A DNA stretch of 64,000 nucleotides. Origin: Streptomyces violascens. Lineage in GTDB: Bacteria > Actinomycetota > Actinomycetes > Streptomycetales > Streptomycetaceae. The notes beneath the pieces were generated by a model. It saw only the letters and a program-made list of their open reading frames with translations, was not told the DNA's origin and searched no databases. Numbering within the stretch: the stretch's first letter is position 1; each line of letters starts with the position of its first letter. Shown one piece after another: positions 9,728-17,844 of the stretch. The stretch spans positions 453,366 through 517,365 of the forward strand of contig NZ_BMUA01000004.1 of assembly GCF_014649955.1 (NCBI RefSeq), read 5' to 3'. The translations under genes were made by a program, and so were the position numbers.

Positions 9728-10828
9728 ATGGCCACCGCGCCACGCCCCCGGACCTCCACCCGCGACCCCGAGGACCTCGGCCGCCGGCTCACCGCCTGGC
9801 TGGACGCCCGGCTGCCCGGCGCCCGCGTCACCGACATCCTGGTGCCGTCCTCCAACGGCATGTCGAGCGAGACCCTCCTCTTCGACATCGAGCACCCCGA
9901 AACCCCCGTCCGCGCCTGCGCCCTGCGGCTCGCCGCAGACCCCGCCGCCTACACCGTCTTCCCCGTGTACGACATGAGCCGCCAGCACCGCGTCATGCGC
10001 CTGGTCGCCGAGCACACCGACGTGCCCGTACCGCGGGTCCGCTGGCTGGAGGAGGACCCGGCGCCGCTCGGCGCGCCGTTCTTCGTGATGGACCGGGCCG
10101 AGGGGCTCGTACCGCCGGACGTCATGCCCTATACGTACGAGGGCAATTGGCTGCACGCCGCCACCGACGCCGAACGTGCCCGCCTCCAGGACGCCACCGT
10201 CGGCGTCCTCGCCCGGCTGCACGATCAATTCCCTTACCAGGAAGCCGAGTTCCTGCTGCCGGACCGCTTTCCCAAGGGGTCGGCCCTGAGTCGGCACGTC
10301 GCCGCCCAACGGGACTACTACGAATGGGTGGTTGACGGAGTTCCGCGCTCACCCCTCATAGAGGCGGCCTTCGACTGGCTCGACGCGCACTGGCCGAAGG
10401 ACGAGGGCCCGTCGGTCCTCAACTGGGGCGACGCCCGCATCGGAAACATCATTTACGACGGTTTCGAACCGGCGGCCGTCATCGACTGGGAAATGGCTTC
10501 CTGCGGCCCCCGCGAGCTCGACCTCGGCTGGACCGTCTATCTGCACCGCTTCTTCCAGGACCTGACGGTGAGTTTCGGCCAGCCCGGCCTCCCGGACTTC
10601 CTGCGCCGCGACGACATCGAGCGCCGCTACGCCGAACTCACCGGCCACACCCCGCGCGACATGGAGTTCCACACCCTGTACGCGGCGCTGCGGCACGCGG
10701 TGGTCATGCTCCGGATCGCCTATCGCCAGCTGCACTTCGGCGAGGTCGAACCGCCCGCCGACCCGGACGCACTGATCATGCACCGGGACAGCCTGGAGGC
10801 CATGGTGCGCGGTACGTACTGGAGTTGA
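9728..10828 (+). CDS. Aminoglycoside-phosphotransferase-like kinase family protein
   Basis: A 366-residue protein with the APH/choline kinase fold. The catalytic loop is LNWGDARIGNIIYD with Asp235 as the base (NWGDxRxGN in place of the usual HGDxxxxN), followed by the metal-binding IDWEMAS with Asp253. This variant is typical of the ACAD10/11-like branch found near acyl-CoA dehydrogenases, which suggests phosphorylation of a hydroxyacyl or alcohol intermediate rather than drug resistance. The start at 9728 follows AAGGGAG. It is second in the operon with the beta-rich hypothetical gene and close to the acyl-CoA dehydrogenase. Confidence 0.8.
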   Translation: MATAPRPRTSTRDPEDLGRRLTAWLDARLPGARVTDILVPSSNGMSSETLLFDIEHPETPVRACALRLAADPAAYTVFPVYDMSRQHRVMRLVAEHTDVPVPRVRWLEEDPAPLGAPFFVMDRAEGLVPPDVMPYTYEGNWLHAATDAERARLQDATVGVLARLHDQFPYQEAEFLLPDRFPKGSALSRHVAAQRDYYEWVVDGVPRSPLIEAAFDWLDAHWPKDEGPSVLNWGDARIGNIIYDGFEPAAVIDWEMASCGPRELDLGWTVYLHRFFQDLTVSFGQPGLPDFLRRDDIERRYAELTGHTPRDMEFHTLYAALRHAVVMLRIAYRQLHFGEVEPPADPDALIMHRDSLEAMVRGTYWS

Positions 10829-10837
10829 GCGGTCGTC

Positions 10838-10866
10838 GGCCGGACGCCCCCCTGCGGCGTCCGGCC
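10838..10866. terminator. Hairpin terminator after the phosphotransferase gene
   Basis: Perfect 11-bp arms (GGCCGGACGCC / GGCGTCCGGCC) with a 7-nt loop between convergent genes, so it can serve both strands. Confidence 0.75.
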
Positions 10867-10891
10867 CGTACGGAAGCTCTGGGCGCTCGGG

Positions 10892-11314
10892 TCAGGCGGC
10901 GCGGCGCATTCCCGGCACGCGCAGCGGGCGCGAGCCCGGGCCGCCGACGTGCGAGAACGGCTGGGTGCGCCAGTCGAGCCCCTGCGGGAGCGTGAGCAGC
11001 AGCGCGGTGTCCTGCTCCTGGACGTCGAGCGAATCGTCCGCCGCCTTCGCGTCCGCGGCCGAGCGCCCGGTCCCGGCGCACACCGTCAGGACGAACGGGT
11101 TCCACTTGCTCGGGCACAGCGCGTGCTCGGGCAGCTCGTCCTCGTCGGCGAGCAGCGCGATCGGCTGGGCACAGTCCGGGCAGATCACCCGGTACATCTC
11201 GAAGGTGTCGTACGCGTCGAGCGCGTCCTCTTCCTCGATCAGGTCGGTGATATCGGCAGGCTCCGGTTCGGTACGTTCACGTTCCATACGTCCGGTGCGC
11301 TTGGAATTCTGCAT
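10892..11314 (-). CDS. Small acidic hypothetical protein with a CxxC
   Basis: A 140-residue soluble protein. The start at 11314 (MQNSKRTGRMERERTEPEP) has GGGGGAG upstream. The middle is very acidic (DITDLIEEEDALDAYDTFEM), followed by YRVICPDCAQPIALLADEDELPEHALCPS, where one CxxC plus a third Cys could bind a metal. I do not recognise the family. It is divergent from the Lrp/AsnC gene with 202 bp between the starts, so that regulator might control it. Confidence 0.6.
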   Translation of the reverse strand: MQNSKRTGRMERERTEPEPADITDLIEEEDALDAYDTFEMYRVICPDCAQPIALLADEDELPEHALCPSKWNPFVLTVCAGTGRSAADAKAADDSLDVQEQDTALLLTLPQGLDWRTQPFSHVGGPGSRPLRVPGMRRAA

Positions 11315-11503
11315 TGGGACACTCCCCCTCGGGTGGGCCGGCATTGCGCCGTGGCCGCGACCAAAGCAAGCACTTCCCGCCAAGTCCCGGCGATAACCGC
11401 GCGACCCCCGCCGAGCCGTCCGCAAACCTGTGGCGTTCGTCACATGCCGCCCGCAGATGCCCATTCCGGCGGCGCCCGACTGTGCCGGAGGCGACCCGGG
11501 GCA

Positions 11504-11509
11504 TAGGTT
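11504..11509 (+). promoter_or_regulatory. -10 box of a leaderless promoter (Lrp/AsnC gene)
   Basis: TAGGTT ends 7 nt before the ATG at 11517 with no Shine-Dalgarno in between, so the transcript should start at or within a base of the start codon. Confidence 0.55.
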
Positions 11510-11516
11510 GATCGCC

Positions 11517-11957
11517 ATGGAGGAGCTGGACCGTCAAATCGTGGATCTGCTCGTCAAGGACGGGCGGATGAGCTACACCGACCTGGGCAAGGCCACCGGC
11601 CTGTCCACCTCGGCGGTGCACCAGCGGGTGCGGCGTCTGGAGCAGCGCGGCGTCATCCGCGGATACGCCGCCGTCGTGGACCCCGAGGCGGTGGGCCTGC
11701 CGCTGACCGCGTTCATCTCGGTCAAGCCCTTCGACCCCAGCGCCCCCGACGACATCGCCGAGCGCCTGGCGGGCGTACCCGAGCTGGAGGCCTGCCACAG
11801 CGTCGCCGGGGACGAGAACTACATCCTCAAGGTGCGCGTGGCGACCCCGCTGGAGCTGGAGCACCTGCTCACCCGCATTCGCACCCTGGCCGGCGTCTCC
11901 ACCCGTACGACCGTGGTCCTGTCCACCCCGTACGAGGCGCGTCCGCCGCACATCTAG
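11517..11957 (+). CDS. Lrp/AsnC-family transcriptional regulator
   Basis: A 146-residue protein of standard family size. The N-terminal helix-turn-helix is MEELDRQIVDLLVKDGRMSYTDLGKATGLSTSAVHQRVRRLEQRGVI, and the C-terminal RAM domain (GVPELEACHSVAGDENYILKVRVAT) has the family's typical G-D-x-D/N-Y-x-L pattern for effector binding. It should act as a dimer/octamer sensing an amino acid or related metabolite. The promoter looks leaderless. It is followed at 78 bp by an amidohydrolase with its own promoter and is divergent from a CxxC protein. Confidence 0.88.
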   Translation: MEELDRQIVDLLVKDGRMSYTDLGKATGLSTSAVHQRVRRLEQRGVIRGYAAVVDPEAVGLPLTAFISVKPFDPSAPDDIAERLAGVPELEACHSVAGDENYILKVRVATPLELEHLLTRIRTLAGVSTRTTVVLSTPYEARPPHI

Positions 11958-12022
11958 CCCACCCTGTTCCGGGCCACCCGGTAAGTACCACGGCCCTGTA
12001 CGAGGCACGGCCGACGCGTATC

Positions 12023-12028
12023 TAGGCT
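12023..12028 (+). promoter_or_regulatory. -10 box of a leaderless promoter (amidohydrolase gene)
   Basis: TAGGCT is followed by exactly 7 nt and then the ATG at 12036. No ribosome binding site is present (GTCCTCC precedes the start). Confidence 0.55.
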
Positions 12029-12035
12029 GTCCTCC

Positions 12036-13682
12036 ATGAGTTCCGCGAGTTCCGCACCCGAAGAGACCGCCCACCGCACCGTCCTGCTGCGCGGCGGCGA
12101 CGTACACAGCCCCGCCGACCCCTTCGCCACGGCGATGGTCGTCGAGCGCGGACACGTCGCCTGGGTCGGCTCGGAGGGCGCCGCGGACGCCTTCGCCAGT
12201 GGGGTGGACGAGGTCGTCGACCTCGAAGGCGCCCTGGTCACCCCCGCGTTCACCGACGCACATGTGCACACCACCGCCACCGGCCTCGCCCTGACCGGCC
12301 TCGACCTGTCCTCGGCCCGCACGCTCGCCGAAGCCCTCGACGCCGTACGCGCCCACGCCGCCGCCCGCCCCGGCGACAAGGTGCTGCTCGGCAACGGCTG
12401 GGACGCCGCCCGCTGGCCCGAGCGGCGCCACCCCTCGCGCGCCGAACTCGACGCTGCCACCGGCGGCCGCCCCCTCTATCTGCCCCGCATCGACGTCCAC
12501 TCGGCCGTCGTCACCACCGCCCTGCTCGACCTGGTCCCCGGCGTGCGCGACCTGGCCGGATTCCGCGACGGCGAGCCGCTGACCGGCGCCGCGCACCACG
12601 CGGTGCGGGCCGCGGCCCACGGCGCGATCACCCCGCGCCAGCGCTCCGAGGCCCAGCGCGCGGCGCTGCGCAAGGCCGCATCCCTCGGCATCGGCACCCT
12701 CCACGAGTGCGGCGGCCCCGACATCTCGGACGAGGACGACTTCACTTCGCTGCTCGCCCTGGCGCGCGACGAGGCAGGACCCCGGGTCTTCGGCTACTGG
12801 GCCGAGCGGGTCGCCGGCGCCAAGGACGCCGATCGCATCCGCGAACTCGGCGCGGTCGGCGCGGCCGGTGACCTCTTCGTGGACGGCTCGCTCGGCTCCC
12901 ACACCGCCTGCCTGCACGCCCCCTACGCCGACGCCCCGCACACCGGGACCGGCCACCTCGACGCGGCCGACGTCGCCGACCATGTGGCCGCCTGCACCGA
13001 GGCCGGACTCCAGGCGGGCTTCCACGCCATCGGCGACGCCGCCGTCACCGCGGTCGTCGAGGGCATGCGGGCAGCCGCCGACCGGGTCGGCCTCGCCCGC
13101 ATCCGCGCCGCCCGGCACCGCGTCGAGCACGCCGAGATGCTCACCCCGCACACCATCGCCGCCTTCGCCGAGCTCGGCCTCACCGCCTCCGTGCAGCCCG
13201 CGTTCGACGCGCTGTGGGGCGGCGAGGAGGGCATGTACGCCGAGCGGCTCGGCGCCGAGCGGGCCCGCACCCTCAACCCGTACGCCGCCCTCCTGAGGGC
13301 CGGAGTGCCGCTCGCCTTCGGCTCCGACTCTCCGGTGACCCCGCTGGACCCGTGGGGGACCGTCCGCGCGGCCGCCTTCCACCGCACCCTCGAGCACCGC
13401 ATCTCGGCCCGCGCCGCCTTCACCGCCCACACCCGGGGCGGCTGGCGGGCGCTCGGCCGGGACGACGCGGGCACGCTGGTGCCGGGCGCCCCGGCCGACT
13501 ACGCCGTCTGGCGCGCGGAGGAGCTCGTGGTCCAGGCCCCGGACGACCGGGTGGCCCGCTGGTCCACCGACCCCCGCTCGGGCACCCCGGGCCTGCCCGA
13601 CCTCACGCCCGGCACCGCCCTGCCGGTCTGTCTGCGCACCGTGGTGTTCGGACAAACGGTATTCGCGCGTCCGAACGAGTGA
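12036..13682 (+). CDS. Amidohydrolase (YtcJ-like metal-dependent hydrolase)
   Basis: A 548-residue cytoplasmic enzyme of the amidohydrolase_3 type. Visible elements in order: the N-terminal beta sandwich (LLRGGDVHSPADPFATAMVVERGHVAWVG), the metal-binding HxH in PAFTDAHVHTTATG, the further metal His in GFHAIGDAAV and RHRVEHAEM, and the metal Asp in AFGSDSPVTPLDPW near the C-terminus. The family hydrolyses amide or imide bonds in cyclic and N-acyl compounds; the substrate cannot be told. It is a single gene with its own leaderless promoter and no obvious terminator before the long gap that follows. Confidence 0.85.
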   Translation: MSSASSAPEETAHRTVLLRGGDVHSPADPFATAMVVERGHVAWVGSEGAADAFASGVDEVVDLEGALVTPAFTDAHVHTTATGLALTGLDLSSARTLAEALDAVRAHAAARPGDKVLLGNGWDAARWPERRHPSRAELDAATGGRPLYLPRIDVHSAVVTTALLDLVPGVRDLAGFRDGEPLTGAAHHAVRAAAHGAITPRQRSEAQRAALRKAASLGIGTLHECGGPDISDEDDFTSLLALARDEAGPRVFGYWAERVAGAKDADRIRELGAVGAAGDLFVDGSLGSHTACLHAPYADAPHTGTGHLDAADVADHVAACTEAGLQAGFHAIGDAAVTAVVEGMRAAADRVGLARIRAARHRVEHAEMLTPHTIAAFAELGLTASVQPAFDALWGGEEGMYAERLGAERARTLNPYAALLRAGVPLAFGSDSPVTPLDPWGTVRAAAFHRTLEHRISARAAFTAHTRGGWRALGRDDAGTLVPGAPADYAVWRAEELVVQAPDDRVARWSTDPRSGTPGLPDLTPGTALPVCLRTVVFGQTVFARPNE

Positions 13683-14271
13683 CATAGGTACATTTCGCAC
13701 CTTTGGCGGACGCCCGTCACGGCATCGCCACGACCTGCGGATCTTCGGCACTGACCTGGTGATTCGCGGAAACGCCGCAGCTCAAACGGCTGTTGACAGA
13801 AAGCGGCGGAAGGCCGGTAGGTTCGGCCGAGTCCACCACAGGACGTCCGACCGGTTGGAACCTCCACGCAGTCGTCGAACGCCGCTGGGTCATGGGGCGG
13901 GGTGCCGCACCGGCACACCGCCACTGGGAGCCAGGTTCAGCGCCCGCGCCTCGGGGGCGAGGGAAGGTTTCAGCCGCGAGGGAGTCCCCCCTGCCCCTGC
14001 GGGCCCGGGGGAAGGTGCGACCCGGGTGGGGCCCGGACGCTCAGTAGACAACGGCTCTCGGTCGACCCGCAGCCAGCGGGTCCCAGGTCGGCCCGAAGGG
14101 CGCCGGGCCCCGGTACCGAGACGCTCCTTCACGACACCGTCCCGACATCCGGCATTCCGGCGGATCCCCGCCGCCATCCGGGCGCATCCGGCACCACGCA
14201 CCCTCGCGGTACGGGCTGATCACGACCGCTCGCTATGGTGGACCCCTGCGTACGGACAATAAGGGGCAGTA
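13683..14271 (+). promoter_or_regulatory. 589-bp gap: strong promoter and long leader before ppm1
   Basis: No convincing protein gene. TTGACA (13793-13798) and TAGGTT (13818-13823) make a strong vegetative promoter with a 19-bp spacer. A nearby stem (GCGGGGTGCC then GGCACACCGC, one mismatch, about 13895-13921) and several GC-rich stems follow. A second possible -10 (TATGGT, 14234-14239) lies just before ppm1, whose start has AAGGGG. Transcription from the first promoter would give a leader or separate RNA of about 440 nt. I found none of the conserved cores of RNase P RNA, tmRNA, 4.5S RNA or known riboswitches. Confidence 0.45.
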
Positions 14272-15039
14272 GTGAACGACGGCGGTCAGAGGCGGTACGG
14301 CCCGCTGGGCAAGGCCTTGGTGATCATTCCGACCTACAACGAGGCGGAGAACATCAAGCCGATCGTCGCCCGCGTCAGAGCGGCGGTCCCCGAGGCCCAC
14401 ATTCTGGTCGCCGACGACAACAGCCCCGATGGCACGGGCAAGTTCGCGGACGAGATCGCGGCCGAGGACGACCAGGTGCACGTGCTGCACCGCAAGGGCA
14501 AGGAGGGCCTGGGCGCGGCCTATCTGGCCGGCTTCCGCTGGGGCATCGAGCACGACTACGGCGTACTCGTCGAAATGGACGCCGACGGCTCCCACCAGCC
14601 CGAGGAGCTGCCCCGGCTGCTCACCGCGCTCAAGGGGGCCGACCTGGTGCTCGGCTCGCGCTGGGTGCCCGGCGGGCGGATCGTGAACTGGCCCAAGTAC
14701 CGCGAGTTCATCTCGCGCGGCGGCTCCACCTACTCCCGGCTGCTCCTCGGCGTCCCGATCCGCGACGTCACCGGCGGCTACCGGGCCTTCCGCCGTGAGA
14801 CCCTCGAAGGCCTCGGCCTCGACGAGGTCGCCTCGGCCGGCTACTGCTTCCAGGTCGACCTGGCCCGCCGCGCGGTCGGCGCGGGCTTCCACGTGGTCGA
14901 GGTGCCCATCACGTTCGTCGAGCGCGAACGCGGCGACTCCAAGATGAGCAACGACATCCTGGTCGAGGCGCTCTGGCGGGTCACCGCCTGGGGCGTCGGC
15001 TCTCGCGCCAACAAGCTCCTGGGCCGCAAGCCCTCCTGA
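14272..15039 (+). CDS. ppm1: Polyprenol monophosphomannose synthase (Ppm1)
   Basis: A 255-residue GT2 enzyme that transfers mannose from GDP-mannose to polyprenyl phosphate, giving the donor used by the protein O-mannosyltransferase Pmt and by lipoglycan enzymes. Motifs: VIIPTYNEAENI at the N-terminus, the metal-binding VEMDADGSHQPEE, GSRWVPGG and the acceptor-loop ITFVERERGDSKMS. It lacks the membrane domain fused in some mycobacterial relatives, so it is a peripheral enzyme. The start is a GTG with AAGGGGC upstream. In S. coelicolor Ppm1 is needed for glycoprotein synthesis and phage phiC31 infection (established knowledge). Confidence 0.92.
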   Translation: MNDGGQRRYGPLGKALVIIPTYNEAENIKPIVARVRAAVPEAHILVADDNSPDGTGKFADEIAAEDDQVHVLHRKGKEGLGAAYLAGFRWGIEHDYGVLVEMDADGSHQPEELPRLLTALKGADLVLGSRWVPGGRIVNWPKYREFISRGGSTYSRLLLGVPIRDVTGGYRAFRRETLEGLGLDEVASAGYCFQVDLARRAVGAGFHVVEVPITFVERERGDSKMSNDILVEALWRVTAWGVGSRANKLLGRKPS

Positions 15040-15121
15040 GCGGAGACCCGGGGTGTCTTGAGCAGGGCGTACTGATCACCTCCTTACGCCGTCCGGATCG
15101 GCTCCCAGGCACACTGGGAGC

Positions 15122-15700
15122 ATGACGACCGGCACTCCGCCTCCGACAGTTCCCAAGCGCTCGCGCGCCCGCACCTTCGTACCCCTGGGGATCGCCGCCT
15201 GGCTGGTCCTGGAGATCTGGCTGCTCACCGTGGTGGCCGGCGCCGCCGGCGGGCTCACGGTTCTACTCCTGCTCGTCGGCGGCCTGGTGCTCGGCGGCTA
15301 CGTGATCAAGCGGGCCGGGCGCCGCGCCTTCCGCAATCTGACGGAGACGTTTCAGCAGCAGCAGTCCGGGGTTGCCCCCGCCGCCAAGCCCGGCAGCGAG
15401 GGCAACGCGCTGACCATGCTGGGCGGGCTGCTCCTGATCATCCCCGGCTTCCTCTCGGACGTCCTCGGGCTGCTCTGTCTGCTTCCGCCGGTACGGAAGT
15501 CCGTGGCCCGCTTCGCCGAGCGCTCGCTGGAGAAGCGGATGCGGGCGGCCGCTCCCGGCAGCTTCGGCGACGCCTTCCAGCAGGCCCGCATCCACTACCC
15601 GGACGGCAAGGTCGTGCCGGGCGAGGTCATCCGCGACGACGGCCCGTCCTCGTACCCGCCGCGTGAGGACCGGGGTCAGCGCCCGCCGCTGACTCCCTGA
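15122..15700 (+). CDS. fxsA: FxsA family membrane protein
   Basis: A 192-residue cytoplasmic-membrane protein. The FxsA core is visible: two segments (RTFVPLGIAAWLVLEIWLLTVVAGAAGGLTVLLLLVGGLVLGGYVI) followed by the typical LTMLGGLLLIIPGFLSDVLGLLCLLPPVRKSV. The tail (residues ~135-192) is polar and disordered. In E. coli FxsA overproduction relieves F-plasmid exclusion of phage T7; the normal function is unknown. It is transcribed toward rbpA and ends at a very strong shared terminator. Confidence 0.88.
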   Translation: MTTGTPPPTVPKRSRARTFVPLGIAAWLVLEIWLLTVVAGAAGGLTVLLLLVGGLVLGGYVIKRAGRRAFRNLTETFQQQQSGVAPAAKPGSEGNALTMLGGLLLIIPGFLSDVLGLLCLLPPVRKSVARFAERSLEKRMRAAAPGSFGDAFQQARIHYPDGKVVPGEVIRDDGPSSYPPREDRGQRPPLTP

Positions 15701-15721
15701 AGGACGCCGACACCGCAGCAA

Positions 15722-15771
15722 AGAGCTGAGGGCCGGTCACACCAGGTGGTGTGACCGGCCCTCAGCTCTTA
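15722..15771. terminator. Strong bidirectional terminator between fxsA and rbpA
   Basis: A perfect inverted repeat with 24-bp arms (15722-15745 and 15748-15771) and only 2 nt between them. An A-run on the left and the matching T on the right make it usable in both directions. Confidence 0.92.
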
Positions 15772-15796
15772 GGCGCTGTATCGCCGAATTGCGCGA

Positions 15797-16171
15797 TCAG
15801 GCGGACTTGCGGCTGTCGCGCGGATGCACGGCAATGTTCATGGTGCCGGAACGCAGGACCTCCAGCCTCTCGGCCAGAACCTCCTCCAGTTCCTCGCGGG
15901 TGCGCCGCTCCATGAGCATGTCCCAGTGCGTACGCGCGGGCTTGCCCTTCTTCTCTTCAGGACCGTCGCCGTCCACCAGGAGTGCGGGGGCCCCACAGAC
16001 CTTGCACTCCCACTCCGGCGGGATCTCCGCCTCCACCGAGAAGGGCATCTCAAAGCGATGTCCCTTCTCGCATGCGTACTCCACGGCCTGGCGCGGGGCC
16101 AGATCGATGCCGCGGTCGGTCTCGTAGCTGGTCACCACGAGGCGCGTGCCGCGAAGAGCTCGCTCACTCAT
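15797..16171 (-). CDS. rbpA: RNA polymerase-binding protein RbpA
   Basis: A 124-residue actinobacterial protein that binds RNA polymerase and the principal sigma factor, stabilising open complexes and supporting transcription, including of rRNA. The zinc ligands known for S. coelicolor RbpA are all present: Cys34, His38, Cys56 and Cys59 (YACEKGHRF and WECKVCGAP). The C-terminal sigma-interaction helix (THWDMLMERRTREELEEVLAERLEVLR) is intact. GGGAGG precedes the ATG, and a match to the SigR promoter consensus lies 62 bp upstream, so induction by thiol oxidation is expected. Confidence 0.97.
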   Translation of the reverse strand: MSERALRGTRLVVTSYETDRGIDLAPRQAVEYACEKGHRFEMPFSVEAEIPPEWECKVCGAPALLVDGDGPEEKKGKPARTHWDMLMERRTREELEEVLAERLEVLRSGTMNIAVHPRDSRKSA

Positions 16172-16232
16172 GAATCGTGCCTCCCGGGCTTGTCGCCCAC
16201 AGGACAGGTGTCACTGTCGTCGTCATCCGGTC

Positions 16233-16259
16233 AACGTCCGGTCGGCGGTAAAGATTCCC
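16233..16259 (-). promoter_or_regulatory. SigR promoter of rbpA
   Basis: On the minus strand GGGAAT (16254-16259), then exactly 18 nt, then GTT (16233-16235), which is the SigR consensus GGGAAT-N18-GTT. SigR control of rbpA is known in S. coelicolor. The rest of the 254-bp gap to the MFS gene shows no further gene. Confidence 0.88.
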
Positions 16260-16425
16260 GTTCTGGGTCATGCGTCGCCGTCGTGCCGCCCCTTGTTGTA
16301 CCCACCAGTGACCGGTTTGTCACATCTGACAGCAGATGTCACCCAGCGTCTTCACTACTTGAGCACGCAGTAACGGTCCGCCTGGCAGGCCAAAGGCGTA
16401 CACTACCGGCCTTTCACTTCAACGT

Positions 16426-17796
16426 CTAAATCCGTGCCGGAACCGGGTTCCCGGCGGCCGCCACGGCGGCCCGCACCGGGACCCTGGCCAGCAGCACGAA
16501 GCCGACCACGAAGAAGACCACCAGCGAGATGATCGCATCCCGGTAGCTGCCGGTCAGCTGATACGCGAGACCGAACACCAATGGCCCCAGCCAGCTCAGT
16601 CCCCGGTCGCTCATCTCGTAGGCCGAGAAGTATTCGGCCTCCTTGCCGCTCGGCACCATGTGTGAGAAGAGCGACCTCGAAAGTGCCTGGCTGCCGCCGA
16701 GCACCGTCCCGATCGCTCCCGCCAGCACGAAGAAGAGCACCGGCTCGCGAGCCGGCAGGAAGAAGCCGACCCCGAGGATCAGCGCCCACACCGCGAGCGA
16801 GCCCAGAATCGTCCGCTTCGCGCCGTACGTCTGGGCAAGGCGCCCCATCCCCAGCGCGCCCGCCACCGCCAGGACCTGCACGAGGAGCACGGCCACGATG
16901 AGCGTGTTCTGATCCAGGCCGAGTTCCTCGGACCCGTAGACCGAGGCCTGCGAGATCACCGTCTGCACGCCGTCGTTGTAGATCAGATAGGCGGCCAGGA
17001 ACGCGAGGGTCAGCGGGCGGGCCCGCATGTCCCGCAGCGTGGAGATCAGTTGCCGCCAGCCCGCGCCGACCTTCCCCTCGGCCGCGGCGACGCCGGCCGC
17101 CTTGCGGTCGCGCAGCCGCCTCAGCGGCACCAGCGTGAACGCGCCCCACCAGATCCCGGCCGAGGCCAGACAGATCCGTACGGCGGTCGACTCCGACACC
17201 CCGAAGCTGTCGTGGCCCGAGTAAAGGATCAGGTTGAGGACGAGGACGCCCGCGCCCGAGGTGTAGCCGAAGGCCCAGCCCCGCGACGAGACCCTGTCGC
17301 GTTCCTCAGGGCCCGCGATCTGCGGCAGGTAGGCGTTGTAGAGGACCATCGACACCGAGAGCGAGGCGTTCGCGACGATCAGCAGCACCGCCCCCAGGAG
17401 ATAGCGGTGCCCGTCCAGGAAGAACATCCCGGCCGTCGCGGCCGCGCCCGTATAGGCGGCGGCCGCCAGGAGCGGCTTCTTGCGGCCGCTGCGGTCGGCC
17501 GCGGCGCCCACGACCGGCATCAGGACCACCGCGAGGATCACCGAGGCGGAGACCGCGTACGCGAAGACCGAGCCCGCCCGCACCGGGACGCCCAGCGGAT
17601 GTACGAACCCGTCGGGGTCCGCCGCCGACTTGGCTGTCGCCGTCAGATACGGACCCAGGAACACCGTGAGCACGCTCGTGGAATACACCGAGCAGGCGAA
17701 GTCGTAGAAGTACCAGCCGCGTTGCTCACGCCTGCGGTCGGCCGTGCTCACCGGCTGTTCCGTCCGGCCCGTGATCTCAGAGATTTCAGCGCTCAA
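16426..17796 (-). CDS. MFS transporter, UMF1/Atg22-like
   Basis: A 456-residue 12-helix permease. The opening REQRGWYFYDFACSVYSTSVLTVFLGPYLT is the hallmark of the UMF1/Atg22-type (vacuole effluxer-like) branch. An MFS loop motif follows helix 2 (GAAADRSGRKKPLL), and LSRSLFSHMVPSGKEAEYFSAYEMSDRG is the family's second conserved block. Yeast Atg22 exports amino acids from the vacuole; bacterial substrates are not known. It is the last gene before rbpA on the minus strand, 48 bp downstream of a GDPD gene, so the two may share a transcript. Confidence 0.82.
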   Translation of the reverse strand: MSAEISEITGRTEQPVSTADRRREQRGWYFYDFACSVYSTSVLTVFLGPYLTATAKSAADPDGFVHPLGVPVRAGSVFAYAVSASVILAVVLMPVVGAAADRSGRKKPLLAAAAYTGAAATAGMFFLDGHRYLLGAVLLIVANASLSVSMVLYNAYLPQIAGPEERDRVSSRGWAFGYTSGAGVLVLNLILYSGHDSFGVSESTAVRICLASAGIWWGAFTLVPLRRLRDRKAAGVAAAEGKVGAGWRQLISTLRDMRARPLTLAFLAAYLIYNDGVQTVISQASVYGSEELGLDQNTLIVAVLLVQVLAVAGALGMGRLAQTYGAKRTILGSLAVWALILGVGFFLPAREPVLFFVLAGAIGTVLGGSQALSRSLFSHMVPSGKEAEYFSAYEMSDRGLSWLGPLVFGLAYQLTGSYRDAIISLVVFFVVGFVLLARVPVRAAVAAAGNPVPARI

Positions 17797-17844
17797 CCCG
17801 CGCCCCCTCGCTCGTCCCCGTACGCGAGCGGTGGCTGCCGGGGC

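Noticed and set aside
9728..10828. Aminoglycoside resistance gene
   Set aside because: The catalytic loop is the NWGDxRxGN variant of ACAD10/11-like proteins, and the context is acyl-CoA metabolism.
13793..14047. Possible 84-codon ORF starting within the promoter before ppm1
   Set aside because: It begins inside the -35 hexamer, has no ribosome binding site and shows a Gly/Arg/Pro-rich translation with no domain.
13683..14271. RNase P RNA, tmRNA or 4.5S RNA in the long gap before ppm1
   Set aside because: None of the conserved cores I would expect is present. Only a generic leader or candidate RNA can be supported.
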